From Gemmatimonadota bacterium (lineage in GTDB: Bacteria > Latescibacterota > UBA2968 > UBA8231), in the NCBI GenBank assembly GCA_009841115.1, contig VXML01000029.1, positions 1 to 64,000 on the forward strand: 64,000 nt of DNA, read 5' to 3'. The notes under the pieces were generated by a model that was given only the letters and a program-made list of their open reading frames with translations, did not search any database and was not told where the DNA came from. The position numbers and the translations under genes are program-made. Positions 8,009 through 16,702 of this stretch are shown here, piece by piece (within the stretch, counting starts at the first letter, position 1; every line of letters begins with the position of its first letter).

Positions 8009-9724
8009 TCACATTCTTTCGAGGGTCTCGATGCCGAGCAGGTCGAGACCTTGGCGCACGATGCGCGCGGTCAACAGCGCCAACAGCAGCCGACTCGTGC
8101 GCACCGGCTCGTCCGCGCGAAGAACCGGGCACTGCTCGTAGAACTTCATAAAGGCGTCGGCCAGTTCGTAGAGATGGTTGCACAGCACGTGCGGATAGCA
8201 CTGGCGCGCCACGGCCGCAACCACTTCGGGAAATTGCAACAGCTTGATGGCGAGCGCATTCTCAGCCCTTTCGCCAATGCCAATCGCGCCGTCGAGCGAA
8301 TCTTCATCCACGCCAGCGCGGCGGAACATACTCTTGATGCGGGCATACGAATAGAGCATGTACGGAGCAGTGTTGCCGTCGAGGGCCAGCATCTTGTCCC
8401 AGTCGAACACGTAGTCCGAAGTGCGGTTGAACGACAGCTCCATGTATTTGATGCTGCCAATGCCAACCACGCGGGCGATCTGCCGCCGCTCGGCCTCGTC
8501 CATATCGGGGTTTTTCTCGCTCACTTGGGCAAAGGCTCGCGCCACGCCTTCCTCCAATACGTCCATCAACTTGACCGTGCCGCCAGCCCGCGTCTTGAAC
8601 GGCCGGTTGTCCGCGCCGAGAATCGCGCCAAACTCGTGGTGCTCCAAAGCGGTCGTCGCAGGTGCGTACCCAGCCGCCCGCGCCACCGCAAAGACCTGCT
8701 GCAAGTGAAACGACTGGCGCGCATCCACGATGTAGAGGATGCGATCGGCCGCGAGCGCGCCGGCCCGATAGCGCACAGCCGCGAGGTCGCTCGTCGCATA
8801 GAGATAGCCGCCGTCCGACTTTTGCACGATCACCGGCGTGATCTGGCCGTCCGTGTTTTTGAATTACTCCAAGAAGACGCACTGCGCGCCGTTGGATTCC
8901 ACCAGCAAGCCCTTGGCCCGCAAATCCTCGACCACGCGGGGCAAGTCGTCGTTGTACGCGCTCTCTCCCTGCACATCTTCGGGCTTGAGACCAACCCCTA
9001 GCGCGTCGTATATGCGCTGGCCGTGGTTGAGCGATTCGTCGATAAACTGCTGCCACATCCGCTGCACGTGCGGGTCGCCGCTTTGCAGCTTGACCACGTA
9101 TTCCCGCGACAGGTCGGCGAACGCCTCGTCCTGGTCAAAGCGCTGACGCGCCGATTGGTAGAATACTTCCAGATCGGCCAATTCCGTGGCCGGGTCCGCA
9201 ATCTCGTCCAAGTGGGCGATGAGCATCCCAAACTGCGTCCCCCAGTCGCCTACGTGATTGTGGCGCACGACCTCGTGACCCGAAAATTCGAGGACGCGGG
9301 CGATGGCGTCGCCGATGACCGTACTGCGCAGATGGCCGATGTGCATTTCCTTGGCCAAGTTGGGATGCGAGTAGTCGAGTACAATCTTTTGCGGCGCGTC
9401 CTTGGGCACGCCGAGTCGCGGATCGGCCAACACGTTTCCTAACTGCGCGGCCAGCCACTCGCCTTTGAGCTGGATATTGATAAAGCCCGGACCGGCGATA
9501 TCTACGGACGCGGCCATGTCCTCCAGGTCCAGTTCCTCCACGACCTGAGCGGCGAGCGCGCGGGGGTTGGTCTTCAGCTTCTTGGCCGCGGCCATCACGC
9601 CGTTGGCCTGATAGTCGCCGAACTCCGGGCGAGTCGCCGGGCCGACAAGGGCCGGGGAATCCGCGGGCGCGCCCGCTCGAGCCAGTGCCGCGCTAATGCG
9701 CGTTTCTAATGATTCGGTTATCAT
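8009..9724 (-). pseudogene. argS: Arginyl-tRNA synthetase, full length but interrupted by one in-frame TAA
   Basis: The reading frame 9724-8009 aligns end to end with ArgS (571 residues plus the internal stop; E. coli ArgS is about 577). Residues 1-286 carry the tRNA-binding N-terminal domain and the class-I HIGH motif (MHIGHLRSTV). The second part, from 8861, carries VQKSDGGYLYATSDLAAV, the rest of the catalytic domain and the DALR anticodon-binding domain. TAA at 8866-8864 splits FLE from FKNTDG in the same frame. Related enzymes have FLDEFKN or FLEEFKN here, so the stop replaces a Glu codon (GAA to TAA, one base). No indel is present. A GTG at 8833 could restart the second half but has no clear ribosome-binding site. 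It may be a base error, a strain-specific nonsense mutation or a recoded codon. Confidence 0.85.
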
Positions 9725-9756
9725 GCGTTATGTATGTTGATTGCCTTTGTAGCGAC

Positions 9757-10605
9757 CTAAGCAGGAAAATGCTCCAGTGCGGCCGCAATCATCGCCTCGA
9801 TCGGAGGCTCGATACCCGTCCATATTTCAAACGAGCGCGCGCCTTGCCAAGCGAGCATACCCAAGCCGTTGATCGCGGATGCACCAGCGGCTGCGGCCTG
9901 CCGCATGAGCACGGTCTCCAACGGGTTGTACACAATGTCGGCAACCAGCATGTGCTCGTGTAGGCACGAAGGATCCGCCAGCGGCGAAACGTCGTCGCGG
10001 GGGTGCATCCCCAGCGCCGTGGCGTTGATGAGCAAACCAGCATCCCCAATCGGCCCGGTCTCTGCCAGCGATCCGACCCGCACCTTGCCAGCGCTGTCGA
10101 GGTCGGCGGCGAGGGCTGCGGCCTTTTCCACCGTGCGGTTGAGCAGCAGCACTTCCTCCACCTCGTCCCGCGCCAGCAGCGCGTAGAGCACGGCCCGCGC
10201 CGCGCCGCCCGCACCGAGGAGCGCGACCTTGGGCGGCAGCGGGTCCAAGCCGCCGTCGGCCTTGAGGCTCTGCACGATACCAAAGGCGTCGGTGTTGTAC
10301 CCCACGAGCCGACCATCGCGGCTGGCAATGGTATTGACCGCACCAATGCTCTGGGCCTCGGCGGAAACCTCGTCGAGATGCGCCATGACGGCCTGCTTGT
10401 GCGGCACCGTTACATTCAGCCCAACTATGCCAAAAGCGCGCATTCCAGCGAGCGCTTGAGGCAAAGCTGCGGGAGCGACGCGAAACGCCGCATACACATA
10501 GTTGAGATTCAGCACCCTGAGCGCGGCATTGTGCATAGCCGGCGACGCCGTGTGTGCGACCGGGTCGCCGATGACGCCGAGCACCCGCGTCGTCCCGGAA
10601 ATCAC
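9757..10605 (-). CDS. aroE: Shikimate dehydrogenase
   Basis: AroE reduces 3-dehydroshikimate to shikimate with NADPH. The 282-residue protein has the substrate-binding SPAMHNAAL near residue 21, catalytic Lys70 in NVTVPHKQAV, Asp106 in GYNTDAFG, and the dinucleotide-binding GAGGAARAVLYAL. These look intact. The start is GTG at 10605, overlapping the stop of the upstream small gene as GTGA, so translation is probably coupled. It is 32 bases from argS. Confidence 0.94.
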   Translation of the reverse strand: MISGTTRVLGVIGDPVAHTASPAMHNAALRVLNLNYVYAAFRVAPAALPQALAGMRAFGIVGLNVTVPHKQAVMAHLDEVSAEAQSIGAVNTIASRDGRLVGYNTDAFGIVQSLKADGGLDPLPPKVALLGAGGAARAVLYALLARDEVEEVLLLNRTVEKAAALAADLDSAGKVRVGSLAETGPIGDAGLLINATALGMHPRDDVSPLADPSCLHEHMLVADIVYNPLETVLMRQAAAAGASAINGLGMLAWQGARSFEIWTGIEPPIEAMIAAALEHFPA

Positions 10606-10742
10606 CCCAACAAATCCTCAACGAAGCAGTTGGCAATCTCAAAGGATTCGCGCCACGATACGTTGTAGAGCAAGCGAATGGCGAGTAGGCCGCCACACAA
10701 CATCACAGCCGCGCACACAAAGAGCCGAAAAATTCCTCTCAT
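10602..10742 (-). CDS. 46-residue single-pass membrane peptide between aroA-like gene and aroE
   Basis: A 46-codon frame lies between the AroA homologue and aroE. GGAGGA at 10756-10751 stands 8 bases before its ATG, an ideal ribosome-binding site placed inside the end of the upstream gene, and its TGA overlaps the aroE GTG. These signals argue for a real gene. The peptide has one hydrophobic stretch (about residues 4-25, GIFRLFVCAAVMLCGGLLAI), then SWRESFEIANCFVEDLL, which would form a short acidic amphipathic helix. I recognise no family. It could be a membrane-bound small protein or serve only to couple translation to aroE. Confidence 0.62.
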   Translation of the reverse strand: MRGIFRLFVCAAVMLCGGLLAIRLLYNVSWRESFEIANCFVEDLLG

Positions 10743-10744
10743 AT

Positions 10745-11968
10745 TTAATCTCCTCCAATAGATTGTACGGTCTTAAAAAAATCGGGCCAGATGGGTGCCA
10801 AGCACTCGCTGCCTTCGATGGTCAACTCCCCTTCGGCCAACAGCCCGGCCACGGCAAAAGCCATGGTTAAACCGGGATCGCCCTTGCCGTCGAGTTGACC
10901 GCCTTGGAGCGGGAAGCCGCCTTTGATGACGAGTCCCTCGGGGAACTGGCCGATCCGCGCATCGAGCGCGCGCAGCGCAGCGCACAAATGCTCCACGTGC
11001 GGCACGTCTTCGATGTCGCGGATGACCGTCGTCCCCTTCGTCTGAGTCGCCAAGACCGCTAGCAACGCGATCTGGTCGGCGACCTTGGCCGCCCGCGACC
11101 CAGCCACGCGCGTGGCCTTTAATTGGCTGGCGCTCACGTGCAAATCGAACTCGCTCTCCCCAAGGTCTTCCGCAACAATCTCCGCCCCAATCTGCCGCAG
11201 CAAATCCAAAAAGGCCCGCTGCCTAGGACGAATGGCCACGCGCTTGATGGTTAGCTCCGATCCCTTGCGGCACAGCGCGGCCCCTATGGGCGGATAAGCC
11301 AATTCGAGTTGCCCAGGCACCTCTACGTCAGTTGCCTTTAACGCCTGTCCACCCTCCACCGACAACAATTTGCGCCGCTCGACGGCAATCCCGCGCTCGC
11401 GCAACAAGCGCTCCACGCGGCTGCCGACTTTTAGCGCGGTCGTCCCCTCGGCAAAAAGCGCGGCCATCGTCGCACCCAGCGCTAGGGCGTCGGTCGGCGG
11501 TGCCTCGGAGAGGACAAACCCTTTGGCCTGCTGACCCCCAGTTACAAAGGTGTCCGCACTCTCCTGTTCCACGGCGAACCCAAGCTGGGCCAGCAGGTCA
11601 AGCAAGAGCCGACACCGCTCGGCTTCCGCGCCTAACTTCACCTGCGAGCGAAACGTTTGCCCGGCAAGCAGGGGGAGCAACAACAGCGCAGTATCGCCCA
11701 ATCCCTCTAGGTCGAGCGGTCCCGCTGCGCTCTGAAACCCCCGCAGCCCGACACCGCGCACCGCATAAGTGCCTACGCGCTTGGCGATATCAACGCCCAA
11801 CTCGCGCAACAGAGCGACTACCCGGTCAGCGGCAACGGGCGCGTGGCGGACAGTGCTTTTCCCCTCGCTCAATGCGGCCAACACGAGCGCACGCTCGGCC
11901 GGCTCCCGCTCTCCGGGTACCGACGCTTGCCCCACAATTTTCTTAGCTGGGCTTACGATTGCTGCCAT
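10745..11968 (-). CDS. aroA: EPSP synthase (AroA) homologue lacking most active-site residues
   Basis: At 407 residues with the AroA inside-out fold pattern throughout, it occupies the operon position expected for aroA. Aligning by eye to E. coli AroA, Arg27 (ERALVLAAL), an Asp matching Asp49 and Asp313 (KVADQIALLAVLA) remain. Lys22-Ser23 of PGSKS read PGERE; the NAGTAMRP loop reads GLGDTALLLL, losing Asn94 and Arg100; the Ser-Ser-Gln phosphate-binding loop reads PPTDA; the KETDR segment is VPHVEH; NDHRMAM is GDPGLTM, losing Arg386; Lys411 in TAKTFP is replaced (LAPIWP). These residues bind shikimate-3-phosphate and PEP, so ordinary EPSP synthase activity is doubtful. The frame is open with normal codon use, so it is not a decaying gene. 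A catalytic AroA may exist elsewhere. Confidence 0.7.
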   Translation of the reverse strand: MAAIVSPAKKIVGQASVPGEREPAERALVLAALSEGKSTVRHAPVAADRVVALLRELGVDIAKRVGTYAVRGVGLRGFQSAAGPLDLEGLGDTALLLLPLLAGQTFRSQVKLGAEAERCRLLLDLLAQLGFAVEQESADTFVTGGQQAKGFVLSEAPPTDALALGATMAALFAEGTTALKVGSRVERLLRERGIAVERRKLLSVEGGQALKATDVEVPGQLELAYPPIGAALCRKGSELTIKRVAIRPRQRAFLDLLRQIGAEIVAEDLGESEFDLHVSASQLKATRVAGSRAAKVADQIALLAVLATQTKGTTVIRDIEDVPHVEHLCAALRALDARIGQFPEGLVIKGGFPLQGGQLDGKGDPGLTMAFAVAGLLAEGELTIEGSECLAPIWPDFFKTVQSIGGD

Positions 11969-11971
11969 CGC

Positions 11972-13039
11972 CTAGGGTCTCCGCGCCACATACCCGAGCC
12001 TAGCCAAAATTCCCAGCGCATTTTCCGCGCTCTCCGCGCTGTCAAATCCCAACCGCAGCGTCCCTCCCTCGCCCTCGCGCACCTTCATCACCTCAATATC
12101 GTTGATGTTTACCCCTTGCGCCCCCAACGCCTGCCCGATCTCGGCGATGACGCCCGGCCGATCCTCGGCTAGCACCAAGATCTCGTGCAGCACATGGATA
12201 AACCCTTTTGAATCCCTCGGAATGGACCCCCGAATCTCGTTGGCAAAATCGAAATCCGCCTTTAGCTCTTCTACCTCCAGCCGCTCTCTCACATCCGCGA
12301 GCGCGGCGATGTAGCGGTCGATCATCCCGCGAATCTCGTCGGCATTGGTCGCGCAGATATCCTCCCACACCGGCGCGAACGGGCTAGAAGCAATCCGCGT
12401 CAAGTCGCGAAAACCACCAGCGGCCAATGGCAGGAAGTGATCCCGCTCGGCATTCAGCCGCCCGACCATACTCACCAGCGAGGTCGCCATCATCTGCGGC
12501 AAGTGGCTGATCGCAGCGACCGCCCGGTCGTGTGCCCCAGCGTCTAGTTCCATCACCCGTGCCCCAACCTGACGCAAGAGAGCAGTCAATGCTTGGTAGC
12601 GATCAGCCGGTACCTTCTGGTCGGGGACCAAAATGTAGATCGCATTCTGAAAAAGGAACGGATCGGCCGCGGCCACGCCCGCCTTTTCAGAACCGGCCAT
12701 CGGATGGCCGCCGACAAAGTACACCTCGTCGCTGAAATGGGCCTGGGCCATTGCGACGATGCGCCGCTTGGTGCTCCCCACATCAGTAACCAGCGTCCCC
12801 GGCTCAGCGAGCCGACCCACCTCCGCAATCAGCGTGAGAATCCGCTTGATCGGCGTGCAGATAAAGACTAAGTCAGCCCCTTTGAGCGCCTGCCCCAACT
12901 CGTCGTAGCCCCAACCCTCGTCAATCACGCCCAACTCCAGCGCCCGGGCGATGGTCGCAGGACGGCTGACGCCCACAAGCTGCCCGCGAAAGCCAGTGCG
13001 CTTGAGCGCCAAGCCTATGGAGCCGCCAATCAGGCCCAC
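11972..13039 (-). CDS. tyrA: Prephenate dehydrogenase with C-terminal ACT domain
   Basis: TyrA oxidatively decarboxylates prephenate to 4-hydroxyphenylpyruvate. The NAD-binding domain shows GLIGGSIGLALK, CTPIKRI and DVGSTKRRIV; the catalytic His is in FVGGHPMAGSEK, and HDRAVAAISHLPQ follows. Residues about 285-355 form an ACT domain, the usual site of Tyr feedback. The start is uncertain: GTG at 13039 is the first standard start codon, but the frame continues upstream through codons for AVIVG, the first Rossmann strand, to a stop at 13087-13085 with no ATG, GTG or TTG. GAGGAGG at 13080-13074 implies initiation near 13066-13063, where the codons are TTC TTC. Confidence 0.9.
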   Translation of the reverse strand: MGLIGGSIGLALKRTGFRGQLVGVSRPATIARALELGVIDEGWGYDELGQALKGADLVFICTPIKRILTLIAEVGRLAEPGTLVTDVGSTKRRIVAMAQAHFSDEVYFVGGHPMAGSEKAGVAAADPFLFQNAIYILVPDQKVPADRYQALTALLRQVGARVMELDAGAHDRAVAAISHLPQMMATSLVSMVGRLNAERDHFLPLAAGGFRDLTRIASSPFAPVWEDICATNADEIRGMIDRYIAALADVRERLEVEELKADFDFANEIRGSIPRDSKGFIHVLHEILVLAEDRPGVIAEIGQALGAQGVNINDIEVMKVREGEGGTLRLGFDSAESAENALGILARLGYVARRP

Positions 13040-13068
13040 GCCGACGATGACTGCCCGCCGGAAGAAGG

Positions 13069-13341
13069 CTAATCCTCCTCGAGTTCAAAGTGGGTGGTTA
13101 GTTCGATGAGCAGCCAGTAGAGCTTCTCTAGGGCCTCGTCTTTAACCGGCCCTTGGAGTCCTTGGTTGTAGGTTTTGATCTTGGCGATCACATCGCGTTC
13201 GCGCTCGGGATCGCGTATTGGTTTTCCCGCCGCTTTTTTGATTTGCCCAATCTCGTGTGCGCACTGCATGCGCTCGTTGAGCAGATCAATCATTTGCCTG
13301 TCGATACCATCTATGCGTTCGCGCCAGCCACTCAGGTCCAT
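13069..13341 (-). CDS. aroQ: Chorismate mutase, AroQ class
   Basis: This is a 90-residue monofunctional AroQ-type mutase, converting chorismate to prephenate. The family pattern is visible: helix 1 WRERIDGIDRQMIDLLNER with the first active-site Arg, then IGQIKKAAGKPIRDPERE with the Lys/Arg and Arg-x-x-Glu of the second helix, and a third helix to the end. The ATG at 13341 has AAGGGAG upstream; the longer open frame (to 13443) runs inside trpS and is not part of the domain. It directly precedes tyrA, so a dissociated chorismate mutase/prephenate dehydrogenase pair is encoded. Confidence 0.9.
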   Translation of the reverse strand: MDLSGWRERIDGIDRQMIDLLNERMQCAHEIGQIKKAAGKPIRDPERERDVIAKIKTYNQGLQGPVKDEALEKLYWLLIELTTHFELEED

Positions 13342-13351
13342 AGCTACTCCC

Positions 13352-14335
13352 TTACCGATGTCCCATGGCCCGACGGACCGCGTCCATGGTTGCGTCAACG
13401 ACTGGACGCAGTTTTTCGACACTCTCGGCGAGTACTTTGTCAATATAGGTGGGATCCGCCGTCAATTCCCGATAGCGAGCTTGGATCGGCTCGATCTCGG
13501 CGATGACCACTTCGACTAGTTCCTTTTTCAAGTCGCCGTACCCTTTGCCAGCAAAATGAGTCTCAATTTCGGCGTGTCCCTGACCAGTCAACGCCTGATA
13601 GATCGTCAGCAGGTTGAACAGTCCGGGACGGCTCGGATCGAAGACAATGCCCTGCTGCGAATCGGTCACCGCCCGCATAATCGTCTTGCGCACCTTATTC
13701 GGATCATCGAGCAGACCGACGCTGTGGTACTGGCCCTCGGCCGACTTAGACATTTTCGCAGTCGGATCGTCGAGCCCCATGATCCGCGCACCCACTTGCG
13801 GAATGACCGGCTCGGGCACGGTGAATACCTCGCCGAACTGACGATTAAAGCGCTCGGCAATGTCGCGCGTCAGTTCCACGTGCTGTTTTTGGTCGTCGCC
13901 GACGGGCACCTCGTGCGCCTGGTAGAGCAGGATATCGGCGGCCATCAACGTCGGATAGACAAACAACCCCGTGCCGACGCGCTCGCGCCGCGCACCCACC
14001 CGATCCTTGAACTGGGTCATCCGCTCCAGCCACCCCATTGGCGTGATACAAGTCAAAAGCCAAGCCAACTCAGTGTGTTCGGGAATGTGCGACTGCACAA
14101 AGAGGCGGCACTTTTGCGGATCGAGTCCGCAGGCAATGTACAGGGCCACGGCCTCGCGCGTACCTTGGCGCAAAGCCTCCGGGTCGTAGGGCACGGTGAT
14201 CGCGTGCTGATCAACCACGCAGAAGATGTTGTCGCGCTCCTCTAGGTTGACCAGCCAATTGCGGACGGCTCCGATGTAGTTGCCGATGTGAATGTGGCCC
14301 GAAGGCTGAATGCCCGAAAATACTCGTTTTTTCAC
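13352..14335 (-). CDS. trpS: Tryptophanyl-tRNA synthetase
   Basis: TrpS is a class-I synthetase that charges tRNA-Trp. The 327-residue protein has the HIGH-type motif HIHIGNYIG near residues 14-22 and KMSKS (TAKMSKSAEG) near residue 195. FSGIQPSG at the N terminus is diagnostic of the family. It overlaps the trpC stop by 4 bases. Placing trpS in a Trp-attenuated unit means the synthetase would be expressed together with the biosynthetic genes. Confidence 0.95.
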   Translation of the reverse strand: MKKRVFSGIQPSGHIHIGNYIGAVRNWLVNLEERDNIFCVVDQHAITVPYDPEALRQGTREAVALYIACGLDPQKCRLFVQSHIPEHTELAWLLTCITPMGWLERMTQFKDRVGARRERVGTGLFVYPTLMAADILLYQAHEVPVGDDQKQHVELTRDIAERFNRQFGEVFTVPEPVIPQVGARIMGLDDPTAKMSKSAEGQYHSVGLLDDPNKVRKTIMRAVTDSQQGIVFDPSRPGLFNLLTIYQALTGQGHAEIETHFAGKGYGDLKKELVEVVIAEIEPIQARYRELTADPTYIDKVLAESVEKLRPVVDATMDAVRRAMGHR

Positions 14336-15111
14336 GTGCCCAATAACTCCCTCACTTTAGTCCCGATATCGTCTTCACGCATCAGGGATTCGCCGACTAA
14401 GATCGCATCGACGCCGACTGCCGCGAGCCGCTCAACATCGCTGCGATCTCCAATTCCGCTCTCGCTGACGACGACAGATCCCTCCGGCATCTGATCCACA
14501 AGCGCAAAAGTAGTATCCAAGGTTGTCTCAAAGGTCCGCAGATCGCGGTTATTGACGCCGATGAGCCGGGCACCGGCCGCTTTGGCACGCGTCAGTTCCG
14601 CTCCATCGTGGACTTCGACGAGCGCGTCTAATTCCAACTCGCTGGCTAAGCCGAGGTAGTCGTCGAGTTGGCTGGAGTCCATCAGCGCCACGATTAGCAA
14701 AATGGCGTCGGCACCGATGACGCGGGCTTCGTAGAGTTGGTATTCATCAATGGTGAAATCCTTGCGCAACACCGGCAAGCCCGCGACCGCTTTGGCCATC
14801 TGTAAATGCGCGTCGCACCCTTGAAAATACGCCTCGTCCGTCAATACCGAAAGACAGCGCGCGCCATGAGCGGCATACGCATCGGCGATCCACTCTGGGT
14901 CGAAGTCAGCGCGGATGACGCCCTTGGACGGCGAGGCTTTTTTTATTTCGGCGATCAACGCGATTCCATCCTCAGTTAGTGCACCTTGAAAATCGACCGG
15001 TACCGCCGTATCGCGAGCCTGCGACCGCACATCGGCCAAACTCCGCTGGCGCTGGCGGTCGGCGACGAACTCGCGCTTGTACGCAGCTATTTCGCTTAGG
15101 ATATCCGCCAT
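14332..15111 (-). CDS. trpC: Indole-3-glycerol phosphate synthase
   Basis: TrpC closes the indole ring from CdRP. The 259-residue TIM barrel has the signature LIAEIKKASPSKG with the catalytic Lys and Ser, then LRKDFTIDEYQLYEAR, the Glu-containing ALVEVHDGAEL, IGVNNRDLRTF and VVSESGI. All are intact. It starts 2 bases after trpD and overlaps trpS. No PRAI (trpF) domain is fused to it. Confidence 0.95.
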   Translation of the reverse strand: MADILSEIAAYKREFVADRQRQRSLADVRSQARDTAVPVDFQGALTEDGIALIAEIKKASPSKGVIRADFDPEWIADAYAAHGARCLSVLTDEAYFQGCDAHLQMAKAVAGLPVLRKDFTIDEYQLYEARVIGADAILLIVALMDSSQLDDYLGLASELELDALVEVHDGAELTRAKAAGARLIGVNNRDLRTFETTLDTTFALVDQMPEGSVVVSESGIGDRSDVERLAAVGVDAILVGESLMREDDIGTKVRELLGT

Positions 15112-15113
15112 CG

Positions 15114-16124
15114 TCAGGAGTTGCTCACCTCGACCAGCCGATCTAGGGCTTGGCGCGCCTTGCCCGAGTCGATGGACTCCCGAGCCACTTGGAGACCAGC
15201 GGTTATATCCTCGGCCCGCCCGCCAACGACTATCGCCGCCGCCGAGTTGAGCAGCACCACATCGCGCTGTGGCCCTTCCTCACCATCGAGCACCCCGCGC
15301 AGGATGCGCGCGTTGTGGTCCGCATCCCCGCCTTTGAGCGCCTCGGCTGAGACTGTCTGCAAACCAAAATCCCCCGGGTGGATCTGGCGCGTACTGACCT
15401 GCCCGTCTCTAAGCTCGCTGACCTGCGTCGGCCCCGTCAGCGTGATCTCGTCCAGCCCGTCCGAGCCGTGTACCACCAGAGCCTGATCCGAACCCAACTC
15501 GCGCAGCACTCCGGCGAGCGCCTCGGTCAACGCGCCGTCGAACACGCCGAGCAATTGCCTCTTGGCCCCAGCCGGATTGGTCAGCGGCCCCAAGATGTTA
15601 AAAACCGTGCGGGTAGCTAACTCCTTGCGCGGGCCGATGGCGTGTTTCATCGCCCCGTGCAAAGCTATCGCAAATAAGAACCCAATGCCGACTTCGTCGA
15701 TGCACTCGCCGACCTTTTCCGGCGAGGCTTCGACATTGACCCCTAACGCGGTCAGCACGTCCGACGAGCCGCACTGGCTCGATATTGAGCGAGTGCCGTG
15801 CTTGGCCACTGCCAAACCGGCACCGCAAGCGACAAAGGCTACCGTCGTAGAGATATTGAAGGTCCCCGAGTCATCGCCGCCAGTGCCGCAGGTATCGATG
15901 AATTCGGGACGCACCGTCACTATCGGCGTAGCTTTCTCGCGCATGACTTCGGCACCGCCAGCGATCTCGTCGATAGTCTCGCCCTTGATCCGCAGAGCGA
16001 CGAGAAACGCGCCGATCTGAGCGTCCGTAGCTTGGCCGCTCATAATCTGCTCCATCACTGCCCGCATCTTAGCGCGGTCCAAGTCTGCTCCGGCGATCAA
16101 GTCTCTTATAGCTTCTTGTATCAT
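15114..16124 (-). CDS. trpD: Anthranilate phosphoribosyltransferase
   Basis: TrpD transfers phosphoribosyl to anthranilate. The 336-residue protein has the PRPP-binding CGTGGDDSGTFNISTTVAF near residues 79-98, VAKHGTRSISSQCGSSDVL, the anthranilate-site Arg region GPRKELATRTVFNILGPLTNP, and VVHGSDGLDEIT. A good ribosome-binding site (GAGGAG) precedes the ATG at 16124. It follows the stand-alone trpG by 10 bases. Confidence 0.95.
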   Translation of the reverse strand: MIQEAIRDLIAGADLDRAKMRAVMEQIMSGQATDAQIGAFLVALRIKGETIDEIAGGAEVMREKATPIVTVRPEFIDTCGTGGDDSGTFNISTTVAFVACGAGLAVAKHGTRSISSQCGSSDVLTALGVNVEASPEKVGECIDEVGIGFLFAIALHGAMKHAIGPRKELATRTVFNILGPLTNPAGAKRQLLGVFDGALTEALAGVLRELGSDQALVVHGSDGLDEITLTGPTQVSELRDGQVSTRQIHPGDFGLQTVSAEALKGGDADHNARILRGVLDGEEGPQRDVVLLNSAAAIVVGGRAEDITAGLQVARESIDSGKARQALDRLVEVSNS

Positions 16125-16134
16125 GTTGCGCTCC

Positions 16135-16698
16135 TCATAAAGAAAGAAAATTAGCCAGTAGTTGTTTGCCTTGTACGGTCAAAATCGACTCGGGGTGGAA
16201 CTGCACTCCTTCGAGGGGCCAGCGCCGGTGCCGAATCCCCATAATCATCCCGTCCTCGCTCGTAGCCGATACTTGTAGGCATTCGGGCAAACTCTCCCGC
16301 TCGACAGTTAGCGAGTGATAGCGAGTAGCGACGAAGGGATTTTGCAGGCTGGCAAACAGCGTGCGGCCATCGTGGCACACCGGCGTTGCGCGGCCGTGGA
16401 CGATCTCGTCGGCCCGCACCACGCGCCCGCCGCAAACTTGGGCGATGACTTGGTGCCCCAAGCACACGCCCAAAATGGGAATCACACCGGCCAACCGCTC
16501 GACGAGCGCACACGAAATGCCAGCTTGATCTGGGCCGCCAGGACCAGGCGAAATAACGACGCGCTCGGGCGCGAGCGCCACCGCTTCGGCAACCGTCAAT
16601 TCGTCGTTGCGCAAGACCTTGGTTGCCGCCCCTAATTCCTCTAAATAATGCACCAAATTGTAGGTAAAGGAGTCGTAATTATCAAGTATCAGCAGCAT
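16135..16698 (-). CDS. trpG: Stand-alone glutamine amidotransferase, TrpG/PabA type
   Basis: This class-I glutaminase supplies ammonia to an anthranilate or aminodeoxychorismate synthase. The 187-residue protein has the complete triad: Cys79 in LGVCLGHQ, His168 and Glu170 in QFHPES. VISPGPGGP at 48-56 forms the oxyanion region. It lies 4 bases after trpE(G), which already carries a fused glutaminase domain, so it is either redundant or serves PabB for folate. TrpG and PabA cannot be separated by sequence alone. Confidence 0.9.
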   Translation of the reverse strand: MLLILDNYDSFTYNLVHYLEELGAATKVLRNDELTVAEAVALAPERVVISPGPGGPDQAGISCALVERLAGVIPILGVCLGHQVIAQVCGGRVVRADEIVHGRATPVCHDGRTLFASLQNPFVATRYHSLTVERESLPECLQVSATSEDGMIMGIRHRRWPLEGVQFHPESILTVQGKQLLANFLSL

Positions 16699-16702
16699 GG
16701 CT

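Noticed and set aside
7601..9001. 466-codon plus-strand frame over aroK and argS
   Set aside because: It is antisense to conserved genes and its translation has no domain-like sequence.
8009..9724. Frameshift in argS
   Set aside because: The two open parts are in the same frame; only a TAA separates them, so no indel is involved.
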